Source of the DNA: Anisodus tanguticus
Lineage: Eukaryota; Streptophyta; Magnoliopsida; Solanales; Solanaceae
Assembly (NCBI GenBank): GCA_034509755.1
Contig: CM067550.1
Span: 4,519,001 to 4,583,000 of the forward strand
DNA: 64,000 bases
Direction: 5' to 3'
In this document: positions 45,501-56,566 of the stretch, piece by piece
Position numbering within the stretch: the stretch's first letter is position 1
Layout of the letters: every line of letters starts with the position of its first letter
Program-made: the position numbers and the translations under genes
The notes under the pieces: model-generated
What the model saw: only the letters and a program-made list of their open reading frames with translations
Told to the model about the DNA's origin: nothing
The model's database searches: none

Positions 45501-47934
45501 TATAGCAAGCTCCAACTTGAAAGGCTTTCTGAGATTACGGGAACCACATGGTAAGACAACCACCCAGCTATAAAAATGTGGAATCGTCATAAGTCTATTT
45601 TGATAATAATGGTAAAAACTTAAATGAAAGGCAAGAGCAAATTATTGAACTGTAAAAAGAATCGGTAGCAGAAGAAATAAGGTACATAAATCAACACCAT
45701 GCAACAATGATGCAATACGTAGGATAACAAGCCAAAAGAAGGGAAAAAACTATACGCGATGGTGTGAGACCAACTTAAGAAGTTACACACCATAGCCTAG
45801 ATCTCCATTAAATATAACCACGTGAATATGCATTAGTCAAGCCTGAAGAAACACCCTACAATTGGCTCTGTTTAAAACAATTTTACTGTGAAAATAAAAT
45901 GAACATTACACTCACACTTTCCGGCTAAGCAACTGTGGTGCCAATAGTTCAAGGAATCCAGGCCCGTAAAGTTCCCGTAGCCAACCAGAAAATAAGCAAA
46001 TATGGCTCTAAACACATCCATGAAAAAGAAGACATTGTGTGAGAAAATTAGAACATAATCCTCGCATAAGTTGAAGGGTTGAATTAAAAACATAAAACTG
46101 AAGTGTGAACATATACCTCAATTGCACGGACAACATTGCTGAAACCTTTAATTCTGGCAACATCAAGGGGAGTTTGGCAGTCATCATTCATTATCAATGC
46201 ATTTGCTTAAGACATAATCCTCGCACAAGTCAAAAAGGGGCTGATAGCAGAAAAGAATCATTCAATAAATGTACCAGTTTGAGTAGATATACCTCCATGT
46301 AAAAGGAGTAACTTAACTGTCTGCTCAAGACCTCTTTTTGCTGCATGATGTAGAGGAGTCCCAGCATGACGACCTAAAGATGTACATAAAGGTGTTAAAG
46401 AAGGATCAAATAGATATCCATAATGTACAGAACAGTTGAACAGCACTGATTATGTAAAATACAAACATTATTTCCTACATAAGAGCTGAATGTACATTAT
46501 TTGGTGTGATGAAATAAATTTGGAAATTCAAACAAATGTAATATAACCATCCTGATAAATTCAGGACACTTCATCTAAATCTAGATGAAATAGAGGCTGG
46601 AAAAAATTCAAGTATTTTAATTTACTAGTAATAACCGATGTTTGATTAAACAAATGCACAATTGCTTGAATTAAAGGAATAAAAGAAAAGATTAACACCT
46701 TTCTATGATGAACGAAAAACAAAAGGATGTAAAATATGTTGAGGTGGCGGAGTATCTCTTATACAAATCAACTACCATTTCATAACATTAGAATGATCAT
46801 GCTGTTATCATTCTCAAAAAAAACATTAGCATTGATCATCTTCTGATAAGATAATTTCAAGAATCAAGTGACTTAACGTGAAGTCTAACAAGTCATGTCG
46901 AAATACTCAGGTCCCAAGTCACATACACACAAATACCTGTCAATCAGCTCCATGAGTTTTCTCTTTTAATTCACTCCATTATTATACATAACTTTTCCGG
47001 TTCAGTCACTACCAAAATTTACCATCTTAGTATAGAAACACACAGAAGATCATTACCTGGACGGTAAGCATTGACATTGGCACCCAATTCTATCAAAGTT
47101 TTTGCAACATTGTAAAGCTCGGGATTCATGCACGCCACAATCAACGGTGTCTTCCCTTCCTTATCTAGCCACTGAAAACCAACCCATTATACACATTATA
47201 ACCACAAATTCCTGCAATACTCTTAATCATTGTAAACACAAACACTCTATGTGAGCTTCACAAAGCATAACTAGCCCTAAACCCAAATCAAGGAGGAGCT
47301 TAGGGGTCGTTTGGTAGTTGTTTTGGAGGTGAGTTATGCCGGTATTATATCATGTATAAGTAATACTATGTTTGGTAGCTGGTCATGAGGTAGGTTATTC
47401 ATGTATGAAATTAATGCGGCGTTTGGTTTGTAATTTAGAAACCTGCATAACTAATAGTGCATGTATAAGTTATGACGGAATCTATGTATTATTTTATGCA
47501 GGATAGAAAGTAGAATAACTAATACATGAATAACTCTGTATAACTACTAATGCCTGCATAAAATAATATATAGATTCTCTCGTAACTAATTCATGTATTA
47601 CTAATATCTGCATAACTCTAACCATCGATATTAACTAAATTCACAGTATTTCATCACTTTAGCAACTCAATTTCAGCAAATTCAGAACCTTCTCCACTTA
47701 ATTTTCCCTAAAATTCTTTTTTTTTAAAAAAAACGTAAAATCTCCAAAATAAGGATATAAAAAATTCATATTAACACAAATAAAAACATTCAGATAAGAT
47801 ATACATTTGAATTACATAAAAATTAAAAACACCTCAAGGCCAGCGCCTTCGCGTTGGAGAGATTTGATGCCTTCGATATTTCCATAATTAACTTGTTGAT
47901 ACAAAAGTTCGTCTTTCGATTGCTGTTGCCCCAT
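42533..47934 (-). CDS. XBAT35: XBAT35-like ankyrin-repeat RING E3 ubiquitin ligase (460 aa, 9 exons)
   Basis: Exons (minus): 47934-47833, 47171-47057, 46373-46293, 46205-46117, 46007-45916, 45567-45486, 44840-44738, 43451-43366, 43165-42533. Lengths sum to 1383 nt, all GT-AG and in phase, giving 460 residues plus stop. Arabidopsis XBAT35, from memory, is about the same length. Residues 1-34 start MGQQQSKDELLYQQVNYGN. Ankyrin repeats cover about 20-129 (GKTPLIVACM; GTPLHHAAKRGLEQTVKLL; CQTPLDVARIKGF). A conserved plant-specific middle follows (ICLFSGWLRELYGPGFLE; DAQPRTIVALWKANMEEP). A ubiquitin-interacting-type motif lies at about 274-289 (EDVELAMAISASLQSA). A Ser-rich linker precedes the C3HC4 RING at 409-447, with ligands C409, C412, C424, H426, C430, C433, C444 and C447, ending RLYAV. 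The predicted product is a RING E3 that transfers ubiquitin from an E2. In Arabidopsis the family is tied to ethylene and stress responses; the role here is by analogy. Intron 7 (43452-44737) is longest. Confidence 0.95.
44334..44382. repeat. AT/AC microsatellite in intron 7
   Basis: An (AT)n run is followed by a short ACACAC block and a second (AT)n run. It lies inside the longest intron of the XBAT35-like gene and has no coding effect. Confidence 0.85.
47300..47625. mobile_element. MITE with an imperfect 60-bp hairpin, upstream in intron 1 of the XBAT35-like gene
   Basis: The left end GGGGTCGTTTGGTAG is typical of 'TTTGGT'-ended plant MITEs. Positions 47443-47503 and 47552-47613 are inverted copies: for example AATCTATGTATTATTTTATG on one arm is mirrored by CATAAAATAATATATAGATT on the other, with TGCAGG/CCTGCA at the loop side. 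A second GCGTTTGGTTTG at about 47419 suggests one MITE inside another or an internal end. It lies in the first intron (47172-47832). Confidence 0.7.
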
Positions 47935-48537
47935 CGGATAATTGAAAAATCGAAGAAAATTGGGAACTTTTTCTTTTTTGGGGGAAAATTATTGAGGAAT
48001 GGGGAAGGGGGTTGAGTGATGGAAAAGGTTTTGTGAGTTTAATTTGCGTGTTAGAAAATTGTGGGGTCCAACTAATAAATATTCATGTAATTTGATTAAA
48101 TATAAAATTTAAAAAATATATATATATATTTATATAATTATAAATCATTTTATTAAATTAAATTATTTCATTAAGTAAAATTTAAAGTTTTATTAAATTA
48201 AAAAACGTATTATTATTTTTAAAATAATAATAAATCGTATAAATTGGGATCCAGAGGAGCGCTAGCTGGAAATATAGAGGTTTGCTTAATTAAGAAGGGA
48301 GTGGCCAAGTAGATAAACTAATACGTCTAGACGAAGAGGATAGTTTTCCACTTCTGGTCCCTCTATTTCTTGGAAGATTCTTGGGACAGAGACTGCGTTA
48401 GTTAAGAATTTTACTTCAAATTCATCGAAATTTCTAAGAAAATTAATCTTTTATTTAGGGAAAAAAGCTAATTTATCTTTATAAGTTTGACAATAATCTA
48501 AATTACTTTTATTTTATTTTTTAACATTTAAACAAGG
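47935..48537. promoter_or_regulatory. 5' flank of the XBAT35-like gene
   Basis: The region right of the minus-strand start codon should hold its 5' UTR and promoter. A purine-rich GGGGAAGGGGG stretch occurs at about 48001-48011. From 48070 the DNA becomes strongly AT-rich. No certain TATA box or transcription start can be given. Confidence 0.4.
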
Positions 48538-48830
48538 TGATTGGGAGATTGACGATGATACCACACATCGTATTGAAGCAGGATGTATGAAATGGAAACT
48601 CGCGTCTGGGGTGTTGTGTGATAAGAAAGTGTCGCCAAAGCTGAAAGGTAAGTTCTACAGAGCGGTGGTTAGACCAGCATTATTATATGGAGTAGAATGT
48701 TGGGCAGTCAAGAATGTCTACGTTCAGAAGATTATGGTAGCGGAGATGAGGATGTTCAGAGGATGTATGGATATAATTAGGAACAAACTTATACGGGACA
48801 AGATCGGAGTGGCCTCTGTGGAGTATAAAA
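48538..48830 (+). pseudogene. RTE-type LINE ORF2 C-terminal fragment
   Basis: The frame reads EIDDDTTHRIEAGCMKWKLA, then SGVLCDKKVSPKLKGKFYRA, VVRPALLYGVECWAVKN, and VAEMRMFRGCMDIIRNKLIR. 'LKGKFYRxxxRPAxLYGxECW' followed by 'VAEMRMLRW' is diagnostic for the end of plant RTE-like LINE reverse transcriptase. The usual WMCGHTR stretch is altered to GCMDIIR. The fragment ends near 48830 without the 3' tail; a separate LINE-type tail lies at 2590-2952. Confidence 0.85.
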
Positions 48831-49890
48831 TAATGTGTGGTCTCATTTTTATATTTATATCAATAGTTATTATATATATATTAAATTTTGAATATCCTTA
48901 ACGAACTTTTGATTGGAGTTACTTTTGCTTATCTTCTCTGCGTTTTCTTCAAAAAAAAATGGAAGATGATTTTTTGTCTTTGGATGTTGATTATCTCTGT
49001 GATTGTGACAAATCCCCTATTTTCTTTTTGGTGAATTTTGATTACATGTTAAATTTCATAGCAGAGGCTTGTTATCTTATTAGGATCGATAAGGTAAGAT
49101 CTAGTCTTCCTTGTTTATATTTCTACCTTTTGAGGATTAATTTTATTATTAATAAAAAGATCGCTAGATTCACTATCTAGTGGTATAATGAGTCTAGCGG
49201 TCTAAATTTGCTTTAAAAAAAAAAGAGTAGTTGGAGTACTAAAAGAACAGAATAAATAAATTGGTGATATTAACTTTGAAAGTTACCATATTGTTTTTGT
49301 GTTGGTCTATGTTTGACTGAAAAAAGTTACTACCATATAGTTTGGAGTTTTTGCCAAAATAAAATAAAATGCGCATTGACTATTATTCGGGAAAAATGTA
49401 ACTTTATTGGTGAAAGTTTTGCAAAGCAATTTACTCTCGCCCAAACACCAGTTAGGTTTGAATTTAAAATCCAAAATTTGTTTAGGTAAGTTGAAACATT
49501 TGACTAGGATTTGAACTAATGAATTTGAAACGTTTAGGGTCAATCTCAAATTCAAACAAATCGAAGTAGATTAATCTTTTGAATTATTCAAACACTATAA
49601 CAAGGTAAAAGAAAAATTCTAAGATACTAAGATGCTTCTATCTTTCAATTTTTTATTTAATGTCGTGTGTTATAAGACTTTACACGATAGAAACACTCAT
49701 GTATATCTTGGAACAGGTTCTAGCTTTGACATACTGTAGCATTTGAAGTCCATAATGGGATCCGAAAAAAGAAGTTGAGAAGTAATTAATACAACCTAAA
49801 TTGGTTGATAAGTAATACAACCTAAATTGGATAATATGTGCAGAAGTAATACAAATTGTTAACACTCAAAAATAATTTAAGTGTTTGCCG
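48831..49890. other. intergenic, no gene recognised
   Basis: AT-rich DNA. A 73-codon frame at 48959-49180 (MEDDFLSLDVDYLCDCD) follows an A-run and has an unusual acidic start. It has no recognisable domain and no clear exon structure, so it is not called as a gene. Confidence 0.45.
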
Positions 49891-50600
49891 AATTCAGTGA
49901 CAGCCGAACTGCTCCAGAGCCGAATTTACTCCTAGCCCTCCACTACAAGAACTTCATCGGCTATTAAGGCATCTTAGCCGAGTTGTTAGTTAGAGGTACA
50001 ACTGGGACCCACTTAGATGCAGACGCCTCAACGACCAAGTCAAAAGGGTTTTCGGACCCGTAAAAGCGATAACGGCCAACAACAGCTAAAAGAAAGGGTT
50101 ATTATCCGAGCAAGAGGAGTAGAAGGCGAGAAAATTGGCACCACCTCCCCCATAGTCGGCCATTAAACTTAGTGAGTTACTTGATGGCTGACATGGGGGG
50201 ATCACGTTGTACAGTTTGTTTCCTTTTTTGTACTATAAATAGGATCATTTTTTGTATATATAAACACACAATCAATCAAACAACTCAATTTTTATCTATC
50301 TTTATCCTTTACTTTTATCTTTATCCTTTACTTACTGTACTCAGCTGCATTCATGTTTCTTACCTCTTAGTTTACTCATACCATCGTCCTAACGCTTTCT
50401 GGAGTAGTTGGGGAACCCATTGTTGGAAATTAGAGAACATACTTCACAAGCATTAAATCGAATGTAATGACTCATCCTAGCGTCTTTTGAACGAACTGAA
50501 AGACCTCTCTACAACTCACGCCGAGGTTTAAATTGCCAACCAACTCTTTCGATTGCGAGTCGTTGATCAAAATGGAACTAATCTATATCTATATCTATAT
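49890..50600. repeat. possible LTR-retroelement remnant
   Basis: The stretch is denser in GC than its flanks. It contains phrases such as CTATAAATAGGATC (TATA-like), CACACAATCAATCAAAC, 'ACTCATACCATCGTCCTAACGC' and 'CCATTGTTGGAAATTAGAG', in a layout resembling the R-U5 and leader of large plant retroelements. No terminal repeats, coding domains or target duplication could be fixed. Confidence 0.3.
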
Positions 50601-51059
50601 GTAATATAAAGTTAGGCATAGATAAGGTGATGTGGAATCTCTCTATGGCTAGCATTTTTTCCCTCCCTTTTTGAATTTATTTTGAATTTTCCATACATAA
50701 TCTATTAGCTAAATGACTTTTAAAAGCCTCACAAAAACCTAGAGCCCACGTATGAATAATCAATCAGATCTTTAAGATGATTCATTAAATCCCATTTAAC
50801 CACTTTCCCCCGCCCACGTTCTTGTGTTGTTTCAATTTTTCCTCTTCCATTGTATTAAATTCCTAGAATAGTTATTAGTAAGAATAAAACTAAATGAGGT
50901 CAAAGTGTCAATTAGAAAACTCAGTAACTAACTTGCAGTTAGTTACTTATAGGCATGTACTGTGCATTTCTTCATTCGATTATATATACAAAAATTATCC
51001 CCTCTACAATTCAACTTCTATAATGATCCAATGCTACAATTGAGCTGATATTCAGCTCA
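50601..51059 (+). repeat. probable 5' LTR region of Copia fragment A (left end not fixed)
   Basis: The right end is judged to be ...TTCAGCTCA at 51059, because the initiator-Met primer-binding site TGGTATCAGAGC follows at 51068-51079 after a short spacer. The left boundary cannot be set, since the 3' LTR of this element is missing and no comparison is possible. Confidence 0.4.
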
Positions 51060-52555
51060 ATTTTATATGGTATCAGAGCATACGATCGAAGGATCAATTT
51101 AGCAGATTCAAATCACAAAAACTCCATTGTTGAAGAAGCTCAAAGTTGCAATCTACAATGGAGGAAATAAATTCCTAGACAACTACAACACAAATTGATT
51201 ACATGCATCCGTTGTATCTACAATCCTCATATGTGTCAGGAATCATACTAATTGGACTCAAATTGACCGGACTTGAGAACTATACACTTTGGAGTTGGTC
51301 GATGAAGCTCGCGCTACTTGGAAGGAATAAATTAGGGTTCATTGACGGTTCATGCAAGAGAAGTCCGTACAAAGATGAGCTCGCAAAGCAGCGGGATCGA
51401 TGTAATGCTATAGTCCTTTCGTGAATTAGCTGCACAGTTGCACCAGAGCTCATTTCGAGTATTATATTATCCTCTAATGCACAATGCCTATGGGATGAGT
51501 TTGAGGAAAGGTTTCATAAGTCGAATCTAACTAGAATCTATCAATTGAGTAAGGAAATTGGATCATTGACTCAAGGTATAATTCAACAATTGTTTACTAT
51601 TCAAAGATGAAAGATACTTGGAATGAATTAGACCTAATTTTTCCAAAATCTAAGTGGTATTGTGAGGAATCGAATGAGTATGTAGAGCATCTATGTAATC
51701 AACGACTGTTACAGTTTTTAACTGGACTTAATGAAAGTTTCAGTTATGTGAGAAGTTACATTTTACTTAAAACTCATGTGTTGACTGTTAACCAAGCATA
51801 TGCAGTTGTAGTCCAAGAGGAGAGTCAAAGAATTCTATGTGTGATTGAGTCTAGGAAGGATTCAATTGGTTTGTTAGTTGGAAGAGGAAAAAATTATAAA
51901 CCTAGACCAGGTGTGTACACTTTCAAACCTGCACAACCTGCAAATTTTGGATCTGTATGTGATTTGTGTGGATGCAGAGGTCATATGATGGATGATTGCT
52001 ACAGAATTGTAGGCTATCCACCAGATTTCAAAAGTAAAATGAAGGCACAAGGACAATAAGCTAATACAAAGTAGTTTAATAATAAATTTGCTAATAGTAC
52101 AATGCTTGAAGATGCTAATGCAGGATTTAGGCATCAAAAGGGCGGGTTTATGCCAGATGATCAGTATGAAAAGGCAATGAACTTGCTAGAGAAGGCAGGA
52201 CATGGAGAAACCAGCACTAGCACAGACGATTTCCATTCCAACATGACAGGTATAACTACATTGCTATCCACTTTTAAGTCATGTAGTTGGATAGTTGATG
52301 CTGAAGCTTCTCATCATATTACACCACATAATAAAGTCTTGAGTGATCTTAAGAAGATTGATACTAAGGAGAAAAATAGAGTTCAAGTTCCTATTGGTAG
52401 TAGATGTCCAATCACACACAGAAAATGTAATAGTGCTTCAGAATTGTACACTTAAAAACGTGTTGTATGTGTCCGAATATAAATTTAGCTTGATGTCAGT
52501 ATCAAAGATAACAAAGGAACTTTGTTGTTCAATGAATTTCTACCCAAAATTTTGT
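51060..52555 (+). mobile_element. Copia fragment A: primer site, gag, protease, start of pre-integrase
   Basis: The primer-binding site at 51068-51079 is perfect for initiator-Met tRNA. Gag is readable from about 51203: HPLYLQSSYVSGIILIGLKL, then NYTLWSWSMKLALLGRNK and FLTGLNESFSYVRSYILL. A zinc knuckle CDLCGCRGHMMDDC (C-x2-C-x4-H-x4-C) lies at about 51958. The protease region near 52285 reads WIVDAEASHHIT, with Ala-Glu where Thr-Gly (DTGAS) is expected, so the active site is mutated. Pre-integrase sequence (VLYVSEYKFSLMSVSKI) runs to about 52550. RT, RNase H and the 3' LTR are missing. Confidence 0.88.
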
Positions 52556-55500
52556 GAATGATCTATTTTCAAAAAAAAATCCCATGGTCGGATCTAATCC
52601 GAAAAATAGGAGAATAGAACAAATCCCTAATTCTTAAAGCAAAATTTTAAACATGTCAAAAGTTTGTGATTTTTCTTTCAAAAAATATATCCATGAATAT
52701 CTAGAAAAATCATCTACTATCACATAGGAATACCTCATGCCTCCTAGACTGTCTACTTCAATTGGACCTATTAAATCCATATGCAGCAATTGAAAACAGT
52801 GAGACGTACCTGAATGTTGTCCGTAGTGTTGGACAACATTATGAGAGACACAGGTTTGCTTACATTTCATACAATCTTCACATGCAGTTTTACCTTTATG
52901 GCTAAGTTTGGGTAAGCCTTTAACCGCTTCATATGAGACCAGTTTCTCTAAATTGCGGTAGTTGACATGCCCCAACTTTTGATGCCATAGTGTTGTGTCA
53001 TCGACCTTAGCATTATTGCATGTTTATTGTCTTACTACAAGATAGCAATTGTCACATGTTCTAGTACCTGTCATGACACATTCATTGGCTTCATTCGTAA
53101 CCACACAAGCATTCTATTGAATTTTACCTCAAGACCGTCATCACACAGTTGGCTGATACTGAGCAAATTAGTCATTAAGCCCTCAACGTGTAATACATTT
53201 CTTAAGGCTGGAATATCAGGGACATTCAAGAACCCTTTTCCAATTATCTTATTTTTACTACCACCTTTATAAGTCACGTTTCCTCCATTGAATGACTCAT
53301 AATTCTTCAAAAACCTGTAGTACCTGTCATGTGGTGAGAACATCCACTATCGAAGTACCAAGAACCTGAAATGTTAGTTTTTAATGCAGTTATACAGACA
53401 TTACAAGTTAAGTCCATTTTAGGAACCCAAACTCTCTTAAAACAATTTTTATTTTTTCGCTCCGAAAAGTTGCGTCGAATGTTATTTGAAATGTTGGACA
53501 ACATTTTGCTCTCAGAATGTTGAAGATTGTAACAATATGGTTTTAAGTGTCCAGGGGAGTTACAATAACTGCATACAAACTTCAGATTATTCTTTGACGT
53601 ATATGAGAAACTCTTATGCATCCCCTTTTCTTTTAAAAATATATTTTCTTATTATTATCAAAGAATTTAGAGCAGCCAGTTTTAAGAGTGTTTTTGTACC
53701 CAAATCATGCATGTGAAGGTTTACTAAAGTTAAGAATCTCATTCAATTTTGAAGTCCCCGTGTTGAGCTTATGAAAGGTAGCTTTGGCTAAATCCAGTTT
53801 TGCACTGATCTTATTCAATATCCTTTTTGGTAAGTGCACCCTCTAGTCGGGTTATTGTGCCTTTTAAATTCACATTCTCACGAGTTAAAGATTTTACCTT
53901 TGTGTCAAGTTGCTTGGATTCTATGATTAAGGCTTTACAAAGATTTTGTAATTTGTTAATCATATCATCTTTGGAATTAACTTGATCGACACAATCAGTC
54001 TCACTAATATAAATAAAACCAATAAAGCAATTAACATCAGAATAGTTAAAAAATTCGTACCTCTCGTATGTCGCTAGGGATGTAGATGTCGTTGCTGATG
54101 TTGAGGCAAATGTTGTGACATTTGAGACAACATTGTCGATGATATTTTCATTGTCCGATAGAGACTGTTCAAAAATAATAGCCAGCATTGCTTGTGATTC
54201 GACTTCTTGATCTCATTCCTCTTCTCCTTCGTCGTCACTAAGAGAAACTCATAGACTCTTACCAAATTTTCCAAGCGTATTTGCACATTCATTAGCATAA
54301 TGACCCCAACCCGAGCATGCATGAAATTTCACGGACTCAAGCTGTTTGAGATCAAATTTGATACGATCCGAGTTGGTTTCCTTTTTGTACATTTGAAGGA
54401 AATCTAGTGGACTTTTGATTGAAGGCTTGGTGTTAGTGCTCTTTGGTTTTAGATTTATTTTTGGCATTGTTGAACTTCCTCACCATCGAATTGTATTTTC
54501 GAGTGAGTAAGGCAACATTTGCACCTTCACCAATTTCTTCAAGATTCTCATCCTCTTATTCGATTTGACTTTCCGAGGATTGAACTTGAAGTGCCACATT
54601 CTTGCTTTTATACAATTCCTTTTGATTGTCAATGTTCATCTCATAAGTTTTGAGTATGCTCATCAAGGTATGAAGGTCCATTGTGGCAAGATTGTGAGCT
54701 TATTCAATAACACAAATCTTTAAATTGAACTTTTCAAGAAGAGAACAGAGAGCCTTTTCAACAAGTTGAGTGTTGGTTAATGGTTCACCATGCACTTGAC
54801 ATTCACTTTAGATGTCAATCAACTTTTCAAAATAAAATTTAATATCATCCACTTCTTCCATCCTTAAACGTTCATATTTACTCATGAGCATGTGTAGCTT
54901 TGTTCGACGAACACTTGATCTACCTTCACAATGAATTTGTAAAGTATTAATGCGTCCTTAGCCGCGGGGCAGTTTTGAATGAGTTTGAACATGTAAAGAT
55001 CAACCCATCCAAAAATTGCATTTAAGACCTTTTCATTAAAGCTAGCATTATTGGTTTCTTCTGTAGTCCATTCGGATTCAGGTTTAGCAATAATGTCACC
55101 TTCCTCATCCGGTGGCAATATTGGAACAACATACTCATTGGTTATAGATCTCCATGCACAAATATCAATTAATTTGATATGCGAACGTAGGCGAATCTTA
55201 CAATAGGCATAATTTGATCCATCTAAAATAGGAAATCTACCAATAGTCGAATTTGTCGGATCCATAGCTTATGACAATATGACCAAACACGTATTGTGTT
55301 AAGTGTCTGCTCTGATACCAATTGAAGGAGATACAGATCAAATAAAAATAAGATGAACAAGAATTCAATCAACTACACGTACAGTTTTCGAATGTCGGTG
55401 ACAATGTTGTCCAACACCAGTGACGACACTTGATAAAACAGAAAACATTTAAGAGTAAATGTAGCGAAAAAATAAAGAACACAAAGATTTAAATTTTCAT

Positions 55501-56152
55501 AAGTTATATATATTATATAACTTATGATGGTCAATGATCAAATGTATTGTATATGTATTATATACAAATATACAAATTCCTTTCTTTACAGATTTACAAG
55601 ATAAAACATAAATGAATTAAAAGTTGAAGTCGCAGATGACTTCTGCCTGAAAATCTAACCAAGTAAACATAGACAACCTCTCATTACAATCGCTCCACAC
55701 AAAACAAATCTAGAATCTAAACAATAATTGTAATGTTGGACAGAATGTTGTCGACACACTCAGGAAACACTTGTGATCCAGATTTTTGAGATGAAATCCC
55801 GAGAGTTCTCTTGATATTTTTGCAATCTGATTCTGGATATCGATTCACTGTTGTGGCCTTTCTATTTATAGTAGAGAGTCTTCCTTGAAAACCTCATCGA
55901 TTGATTGTGGAAGTTGAGGGAAAGGTGGGTAGCTTGTAGAGTTTGTTGGAGACAATCAAGGAGCAAAATTCTTTAATAACTTTGACTTATTTCTCATGAA
56001 GAACAACAACCTTAACTCGTTTTTCAAACGTGTTTACCAACTCCTTTTTACTTTGTCAAGTCATATTTACCACATAGTAATTATTCCGTAAAATAAGGCA
56101 AAATTTGTCCTGAAAATGTTGGTCCGAATGTTGCACAATATTTATCCCAACA
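52545..56152 (-). mobile_element. Copia fragment B: 5' LTR, gag, protease, start of integrase
   Basis: On the minus strand, a perfect primer-binding site TGGTATCAGAGC lies at 55320-55309, and the LTR is proposed at 55324-56152. Gag is at 55265-54882 (GRFPILDGSNYAYCKIRLRS). Later come coiled-coil-like gag pieces (54188-53811) and a zinc knuckle CSYCNSPGHLKPYC (about 53570). A protease start YFDSGCSHHMTG (about 53355), pre-integrase (RNVLHVEGLMTNLLSISQL; LGHVNYRNL-type) and integrase to the second catalytic Asp (HMDLIGPI; IRSDHG near 52600) follow. The element stops at about 52545. RT, RNase H and the 3' LTR are absent, and frame breaks are frequent. Confidence 0.88.
55324..56152 (-). repeat. 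proposed 5' LTR of Copia fragment B (about 829 bp)
   Basis: On the plus strand it starts TGAAGGAGATACAG, two to three bases from the primer-binding site, and the suggested far end is ...TTATCCCAACA. Just past this end the words ACATTCTTATACTGATTT occur twice (56150-56167 and about 56170-56187), which blurs the boundary. There is no partner LTR to compare. Confidence 0.5.
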
Positions 56153-56167
56153 TTCTTATACTGATTT

Positions 56168-56566
56168 GAAACAACATTCTTATACTGATTTATACATTTA
56201 AATCAATATATTAACAATTTCAACTAAATTTAGATATAGTATAATTTGAATACTAATTTTTTCATAACAACGCGGAGAGGGACCAATTTTACTAGTAAGG
56301 AAATAACTAGTGTCATAGAACTGACACGGAACTAATAAGAATATAGTAGAGTATCTACAAAGCTGAAAGTGCATTTTTATTAACTCGTCATTTAAACACA
56401 AGAACTCCCGCAGTACAAGTTCTCAAAGAGCAGACTCTCAGCCATTTTTATTCTCTCCTAAATATATTTATCATACAAGCCTAGCTAGCTTGAAACATTG
56501 CAAAACAGAAGGATAGTATTCAACATAATTGTCGAATTTTCTTCCACATTACGATACACTTAATTT
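56168..56566. other. 3' flank of the 11S globulin gene
   Basis: AT-rich DNA between Copia fragment B and the globulin stop codon. It likely contains the globulin 3' UTR and polyadenylation signals (AATAAA-like words on the minus strand), which I could not pin to one site. No other feature is seen. Confidence 0.5.

Noticed and set aside
48959..49180. 73-codon frame beginning MEDDFLSLDVDYLCDCD
   Set aside because: The start context and acidic leader look gene-like, but there is no domain, no clear splice structure and no continuing exon. Kept only as a note.
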